DNA of 64,000 nt from Kitasatospora sp. MAA19 (GTDB taxonomy: Bacteria; Actinomycetota; Actinomycetes; Streptomycetales; Streptomycetaceae): the NCBI RefSeq assembly GCF_029894125.1, contig NZ_JARXYZ010000012.1, forward strand, positions 184,567 through 248,566, read 5' to 3'. The notes under the pieces are model-generated. The model did not search any database. It worked only from the letters and a program-made list of their open reading frames with translations, and was not told the origin of the DNA. Below are positions 60,120 to 64,000 of the stretch, piece by piece. How positions within the stretch are numbered: position 1 is the stretch's first letter; each line of letters opens with the position of its first letter. The position numbers were made by a program, and so were the translations under genes.

Positions 60120-60447
60120 GCCGCCTCCACGTGCTCTTCCTGTCCTTCCGGAAACGCAGATCGCCGGATTCCGGTTCCACGAGGTCCGTCGGCTCGGAGC
60201 CGGTTCCCGTCCCCGCCGTCTCAGGCGTCTCAAAAACGAGGGGTCGGGACGTTTGAGACAAGCTCAGGGTGGTTGCGGGGCCCAAGTCGATCTAGGTTCA
60301 GGTCCGCGAGTCCCGCCGGCGATCCTTGCGCTCCGGCACGGCCGGCACTCGCCGTGCGCCTCCTGACCGCGAGAGGCGGCGTGTGCAGTCGGTCCTATTC
60401 AGCCCCGCACCCCGCCCCGGCGGGCCAACTTCCCTTGGGTGGCGACC
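60120..60447. other. divergent intergenic region, 328 bp
   Basis: No gene. It contains an inverted repeat GTCTCAAA ... TTTGAGAC (60227-60259), a possible operator between the small membrane protein gene and the PhoX-like gene. I found no convincing PHO box; a single GTTCA at about 60296 is not enough. Confidence 0.5.
60227..60259. promoter_or_regulatory. inverted repeat in divergent promoter region
   Basis: GTCTCAAA and TTTGAGAC, perfect 8-bp arms separated by 17 bp, with a CG extension on each side after an AA bulge. An extra GTCTCA lies just upstream at 60218. Confidence 0.4.
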
Positions 60448-62376
60448 ATGCCAGATCACCACGCTCCGTATCCGGAGGCAGCTCCCGGCCGCACGTTCGA
60501 CGACGTGGTGGCCGCCGGCCTGTCGCGTCGTCAGGCCTTGACCGGCGGCACCCTTGCCCTCGCCGCCTTCCTCGGTCTGTCCGCTTCCCCCGCGTCCGCC
60601 GCACAGCCGGGCGGGGCCGCCAAGGCGCCGACCCCGCTCGGCTTCACCGCCGTACCGGCGAGCAGCGCCGACGCCGTGGCCGTGCCCGCCGGGTACTCCG
60701 TGCGGGTGCTCGCGCCGTGGGGGCAGGCGGTGCGCGACAACGGCCCGAAGTGGCGTGCCGACGGTGGCAACACCGCGGCGGAGCAGGCCGAGCAGGTCGG
60801 TTCCCACCACGCCGGACTGCACTTCTTCCCGGGCACCGACGACTCCCGCGGCACGCTGGTGCTCACCCACGAGTACACCGACGCCGCCCTCCTGTACGGC
60901 CACGGCGGTGCGACGGTCACGAAGGAGCAGGTCGCCAAGGCGCTCGCCGCGCACGGCGTCAGCGTGCTGGAGGTGCGCCGCACCGGCGGCACCTGGCAGC
61001 TCGCCGACTCCCCGCGCAACGTGCGCGTCACCGGTGCCACGCCCGTCGCCTTCTCCGGACCGCTGGACGCCGACCACCCGGCTCTGCGTACGGGCACGCC
61101 CGCCACGGGCACGCTCGGCACCAGCTCACACGGTGTGACCCCGTGGGGGACGTTCCTGACCGGCGAGCGGAACGTCGCCGGCTACTTCGGCACCGACAGC
61201 ACGACGTGGCGACCGACCCGCGCGCAGAAGCGGGCCGGCATCAGCGCCCGCGGCGACGGCTACAACTGGCACCGCGCCGACGCGCGCTTCGACCTCGCGG
61301 CGAACGGCAACGAGGCCAACCGGTTCGGTTGGGTCGTGGAGATCGACCCGAGCACGCCGCAGGCGCCGCCCGTGAAGCGCACCGCGCTGGGCCGCTTCCA
61401 GCACGTCGGAGCGAGCGTTACCGAGTCCGCCGGCCGGGTCGTCGTCTACAGCGGCGATGACGAGAACGGCGGCTACCTCTACAAGTTCGCGGGTTCGGAC
61501 AGCTGGTGGCGGTTGCGCGCCCAGGGCCGCAGCCCGCTGGACCACGGCACCCTGTACGTCGCCCGGTTCGAGGACGACGGCACCGGCCGCTGGCTGCCGC
61601 TGACCCACGGCCAGGGCCCGCTGACCCGGGACAACGGCTGGGCCGACCAGGCCGACGTCGTGCTGCGGGCCCGGCAGGCGGCGGACGCGCTCGGAGCCAC
61701 CCCGCTGGACCGGCCCCAGCAGACCTCGATCGGCCCGGACGGGACGGCCTTCTGCGCACTCGCGAACAGCCCTGGCCTCGGCCACTGCGCCTCCGGTCCG
61801 AACGCCCACCGGGCCGCGGTCAGCCCCCGCGCCAACAACCCGTACGGACACATCATCCGGTGGCGGGAGGACGAGAACGCCGGTCAGGGCGAGGGCCGGG
61901 AAACCGGGTTCCGCTGGGACGTCTTCGTCCTCGCCGGCGACCCGGCCCACGACCGACAGGTCCACCTGGACGCCTCCGGCATGTTCGGTTCGCCGAAGCA
62001 CCTGTGGTCCGACGCCGACGGCCGACTGTGGATCGGGACCGGCATCTCGGCCTACGACCAGAACCGGGCGGAGACCGGCCACGAGCACCTGGGCAACAAC
62101 GCGATGCTGGCCGCCGACCCGGCCACCGGCGAGATCCGCCGCTTCCTGACCGGCCCGCGCGGTGCCGAGATCACCGGCGTCATCACCACTCCCGACCGCC
62201 GCACCATGTTCGTCAACGTCCAGCACCCGGGCGAGCACACGCTGGCCTGGGGCACGCCCACCCAGGACGATCCCCGCGTGGTCAGCAACTGGCCCGACCA
62301 CGACCCCGCCGGTCGGCCGCGGTCGGCCGTGCTCGTGATCCAGCGGACGGACGGGGGCGTCATCGGGGCCGCGTAA
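60448..62376 (+). CDS. PhoX-family (DUF839) Tat-exported phosphatase-like protein
   Basis: 642 residues from ATG 60448. Twin-arginine signal (LSRRQALTGGTLALAAFLGL) with ASA cleavage, then a DUF839 beta-propeller: SHHAGLHFFPGTDDSRGTLVLTHEYTD, SSHGVTPWGTFLTGERNVAGYF, NRFGWVVEIDP, KRTALGRFQHVGASV, FGSPKHLWSDADGRLWIGT and a C-terminal GAEITGVITTPDRRTMFVNVQHPGE. PhoX enzymes are Ca/Fe phosphatases active outside the cell, usually under phosphate control. Confidence 0.9.
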   Translation: MPDHHAPYPEAAPGRTFDDVVAAGLSRRQALTGGTLALAAFLGLSASPASAAQPGGAAKAPTPLGFTAVPASSADAVAVPAGYSVRVLAPWGQAVRDNGPKWRADGGNTAAEQAEQVGSHHAGLHFFPGTDDSRGTLVLTHEYTDAALLYGHGGATVTKEQVAKALAAHGVSVLEVRRTGGTWQLADSPRNVRVTGATPVAFSGPLDADHPALRTGTPATGTLGTSSHGVTPWGTFLTGERNVAGYFGTDSTTWRPTRAQKRAGISARGDGYNWHRADARFDLAANGNEANRFGWVVEIDPSTPQAPPVKRTALGRFQHVGASVTESAGRVVVYSGDDENGGYLYKFAGSDSWWRLRAQGRSPLDHGTLYVARFEDDGTGRWLPLTHGQGPLTRDNGWADQADVVLRARQAADALGATPLDRPQQTSIGPDGTAFCALANSPGLGHCASGPNAHRAAVSPRANNPYGHIIRWREDENAGQGEGRETGFRWDVFVLAGDPAHDRQVHLDASGMFGSPKHLWSDADGRLWIGTGISAYDQNRAETGHEHLGNNAMLAADPATGEIRRFLTGPRGAEITGVITTPDRRTMFVNVQHPGEHTLAWGTPTQDDPRVVSNWPDHDPAGRPRSAVLVIQRTDGGVIGAA

Positions 62377-62508
62377 CGCGCCCACCCGCCGCGTAACGCT
62401 CCTGCCGGCCGCGGCACGACGCCCGCCGGCCGGCCACAGCAGGACGCCCACCGCGGCAGCACGACGCCCGCCGCATCAGCAAGCCCAGCACGAAATCCGG
62501 AGAACCAG

Positions 62509-64000
62509 ATGGTCACCATCATCTCGCGCAGTGAATGGGGCGCCGAAGCGCCCAAGAAGATCGACCAGCTTCCCTTCACCCCGTGGCTCGGCGGTATCGT
62601 CATCCACCACGAGGGCGCCGGGAACGTCTCCGTCGATCCCCACGACAAGTGCGCCGCGCTGGTCAAGAAGATCCAGGACGACTCGATGCACTACGACACC
62701 GTCGGCGATGTCCTGGTCGAATTCGGCCAGAAGGAACCCGAGTACGACGACATCCCGTACAACTTCCTGGTCTGCAAGCACGGCGGCATATTCGAAGGAC
62801 GCGGACTCGGCCGTCGGTCCGCCGCGAACGGCGTCGAGATGCCCGGGGCCAACAGCAACTTCTACGCCGTGATGGGCCTGATCGGCGCCGACGACGACGT
62901 GACCCCGGAGATGGCCGCGGGCATCAAGGCCCTGTGCGGCTACCTGCAGAACGAGAAGGACGCGGGCTTCCGGATCGCCGGACACCGGGACGTGCGCCTG
63001 AAGACCCACACGGACTGCCCCGGAAAGCTCTACCCGTACGTCCAGCGGGGCGACTTCATCGTGCCGGGCTCGGGCACCGGCGCCGGCCCCAACTCCGACA
63101 CGCTGTACATCTACACGCGCAGCCAGTGGGGCGCCCGCCCGGCGAAGGACATCACGCCGGTGGACATCAGCGCCCGCACCGGGTTCACCGTGCACTACTC
63201 GGACGGGCCGACGACGCAGTCGGTCCGGCAGATCCAGAACTACCACATGGACTCCAACGGCTGGTCCGACATCGGCTACAACTTCCTGGTCGACACCAGC
63301 GGCCGCGTCTTCGAGGGCCGCGGCTGGTACCTGCAGGGGGCGCACGCCTACGGAGCCAACACCACGCACATCGGCGTCTGCTTCATCGGGGAGAGCGGGG
63401 ACGCCACGGACATCGCGCTGTCCGCCATCCGCTCGATGTACGAGAAGGCGTGCGACATGACCGGCCGCACCCTCGACAAGACCTACCACGGCCAACTTCC
63501 CGGCAACTCCACCGACTGCCCGGGGGCGCAGCTGCGCGCCTGGGTCCAGAACGGCATGCAGGCGCAGGTCCGCCCGCTGGAGTGGGCGAGCTCGGACTAC
63601 ACCCCGCCCCCCACCGACTCCAGCGGCGCGAGCGGTGGCGGCATGACGCAGGTGCGGTCGGTCTCCGCCCAGCAGCAGGCGGTCAACAGCCTGGGCTACA
63701 GCCCGGCGCTGGCCGTCGACGGCGCCTGGGGGCCGCTGACGGACGCCGGTGTGCGCTGGCTGCAGGGCAAGGTCGGCACCACGGCCGACGGCCTGTGGGG
63801 GCCCGGTACCGAAGCGGCGTTCAAGGCGTTCGCGGGCGGTGGCTCGTCCGGCGGCGGCATGACGTCCGTGCGTTCGGTGGCGCGCCAGCAGCAGGCGGTC
63901 AACGACCTGGGCTACAGCCCGGCGCTGGCCGTCGACGGCGCCTGGGGGCCGCTGACGGACGCCGGTGTGCGCTGGCTGCAGGGCAAGGTCGGCACCACGG
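62509..64000 (+). CDS. tandem N-acetylmuramoyl-L-alanine amidase with peptidoglycan-binding repeats (3' end outside window)
   Basis: Open from ATG 62509 (GGAG 6 nt upstream) to the window edge, at least 497 residues. Two Amidase_2/PGRP domains: the first has VIHHEGAG, YNFLVCKHGGIFEGRG, IAGHRDV and TDCPG; the second has TVHYSDG, YNFLVDTSGRVFEGRG and HGQLPGNSTDCPG. A Ser/Gly/Pro linker leads to peptidoglycan-binding units with a 216-bp period (units start at 63643 and 63859) whose DNA is almost identical. No signal peptide is visible before the first catalytic domain, which is unusual beside secreted neighbours and resembles endolysins. It would cut the glycan-peptide bond. Confidence 0.88.
   Translation, partial: MVTIISRSEWGAEAPKKIDQLPFTPWLGGIVIHHEGAGNVSVDPHDKCAALVKKIQDDSMHYDTVGDVLVEFGQKEPEYDDIPYNFLVCKHGGIFEGRGLGRRSAANGVEMPGANSNFYAVMGLIGADDDVTPEMAAGIKALCGYLQNEKDAGFRIAGHRDVRLKTHTDCPGKLYPYVQRGDFIVPGSGTGAGPNSDTLYIYTRSQWGARPAKDITPVDISARTGFTVHYSDGPTTQSVRQIQNYHMDSNGWSDIGYNFLVDTSGRVFEGRGWYLQGAHAYGANTTHIGVCFIGESGDATDIALSAIRSMYEKACDMTGRTLDKTYHGQLPGNSTDCPGAQLRAWVQNGMQAQVRPLEWASSDYTPPPTDSSGASGGGMTQVRSVSAQQQAVNSLGYSPALAVDGAWGPLTDAGVRWLQGKVGTTADGLWGPGTEAAFKAFAGGGSSGGGMTSVRSVARQQQAVNDLGYSPALAVDGAWGPLTDAGVRWLQGKVGTT
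63643..64000 (+). repeat. 216-bp tandem repeats encoding peptidoglycan-binding domains
   Basis: Two copies visible (63643 and 63859, second cut by the edge). The stretch GYSPALAVDGAWGPLTDAGV is encoded by identical DNA in both. Repeat copy number may continue beyond the window. Confidence 0.85.

Noticed and set aside
60290..60310. PHO box before the PhoX-like gene
   Set aside because: Only a single GTTCA-like unit; a PHO box needs at least two 11-bp direct repeats.

Overview
The window is high-GC actinobacterial DNA. GTG starts, ATGA/GTGA overlaps, Tat and lipoprotein signals, an ABC sugar importer without its own ATPase, and the FurA/KatG, SodF and MutA/MutB/MeaB genes all point to Streptomycetaceae (Streptomyces or Kitasatospora). 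Housekeeping genes are mixed with accessory genes, several broken genes and two small RiPP clusters, so it reads as a chromosomal arm or near-arm region. No rRNA, tRNA, CRISPR array or intact transposase was found.

Layout. 0-5.8 kb: tail of an unknown gene, an IclR regulator, a secreted PL14-like lyase, a remnant of an MDR oxidoreductase, a penicillin-binding protein whose transpeptidase SXXK motif has lost its lysine, and a secreted NodB-like protein. 6-15.4 kb: a galactoside module with a Tat-lipoprotein sugar-binding protein, two permeases, an alpha-galactosidase and a LacI regulator, next to a DeoR regulator and galT-galK. A perfect palindrome lies before the importer and phased direct repeats lie before galT. 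galE is absent. 15.4-18 kb: NADP reductase-like protein, SDR and XRE/MmyB-type regulator. 18-19.4 kb: a probable ADP-ribosyltransferase toxin with an N-terminal motif seen in contractile-injection-system cargo. 19.7-22.5 kb: fur and katG, divergent. 22.7-27.9 kb: secreted penicillin/aculeacin-type acylase, a NarL-type two-component pair and a DUF1269-like protein.

28.2-36.5 kb holds the most interesting material. A class II lanthipeptide set (59-residue precursor, LanM, ABC exporter) runs rightward. A second set runs leftward toward it: a 27-residue Lys-rich precursor ending in AWILHVI, a cytochrome P450 and a JmjC-type oxygenase. This looks like a P450-modified RiPP pathway of the atropopeptide kind, unusual in carrying a second oxygenase and a core with few aromatic residues. 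The two sets share a bidirectional terminator.

36.7-46 kb: a DUF5990 gene with an internal deletion, an M9 collagenase, tsaD, sodF behind a Nur-box-like site, a family 2 glycosyltransferase, and a cupredoxin / metallophosphoesterase / membrane-protein operon whose last gene contains an in-frame 477-bp tandem duplication. 46-55 kb: the meaB-mutB-mutA operon, next to a 3.4-kb cassette (MazG-like gene with an amber codon, UDP-sugar dehydrogenase, broken SIR2-like and XRE genes). The cassette is bounded by intact meaB and by a nearly identical truncated meaB/mutB copy in direct orientation.

55-64 kb is a run of secreted wall-acting proteins: NlpC/P60 peptidases, small peptidoglycan-binding-domain proteins (one frameshifted at codon 4), a PhoX-like phosphatase and a tandem amidase with repeated binding domains that runs off the right edge.
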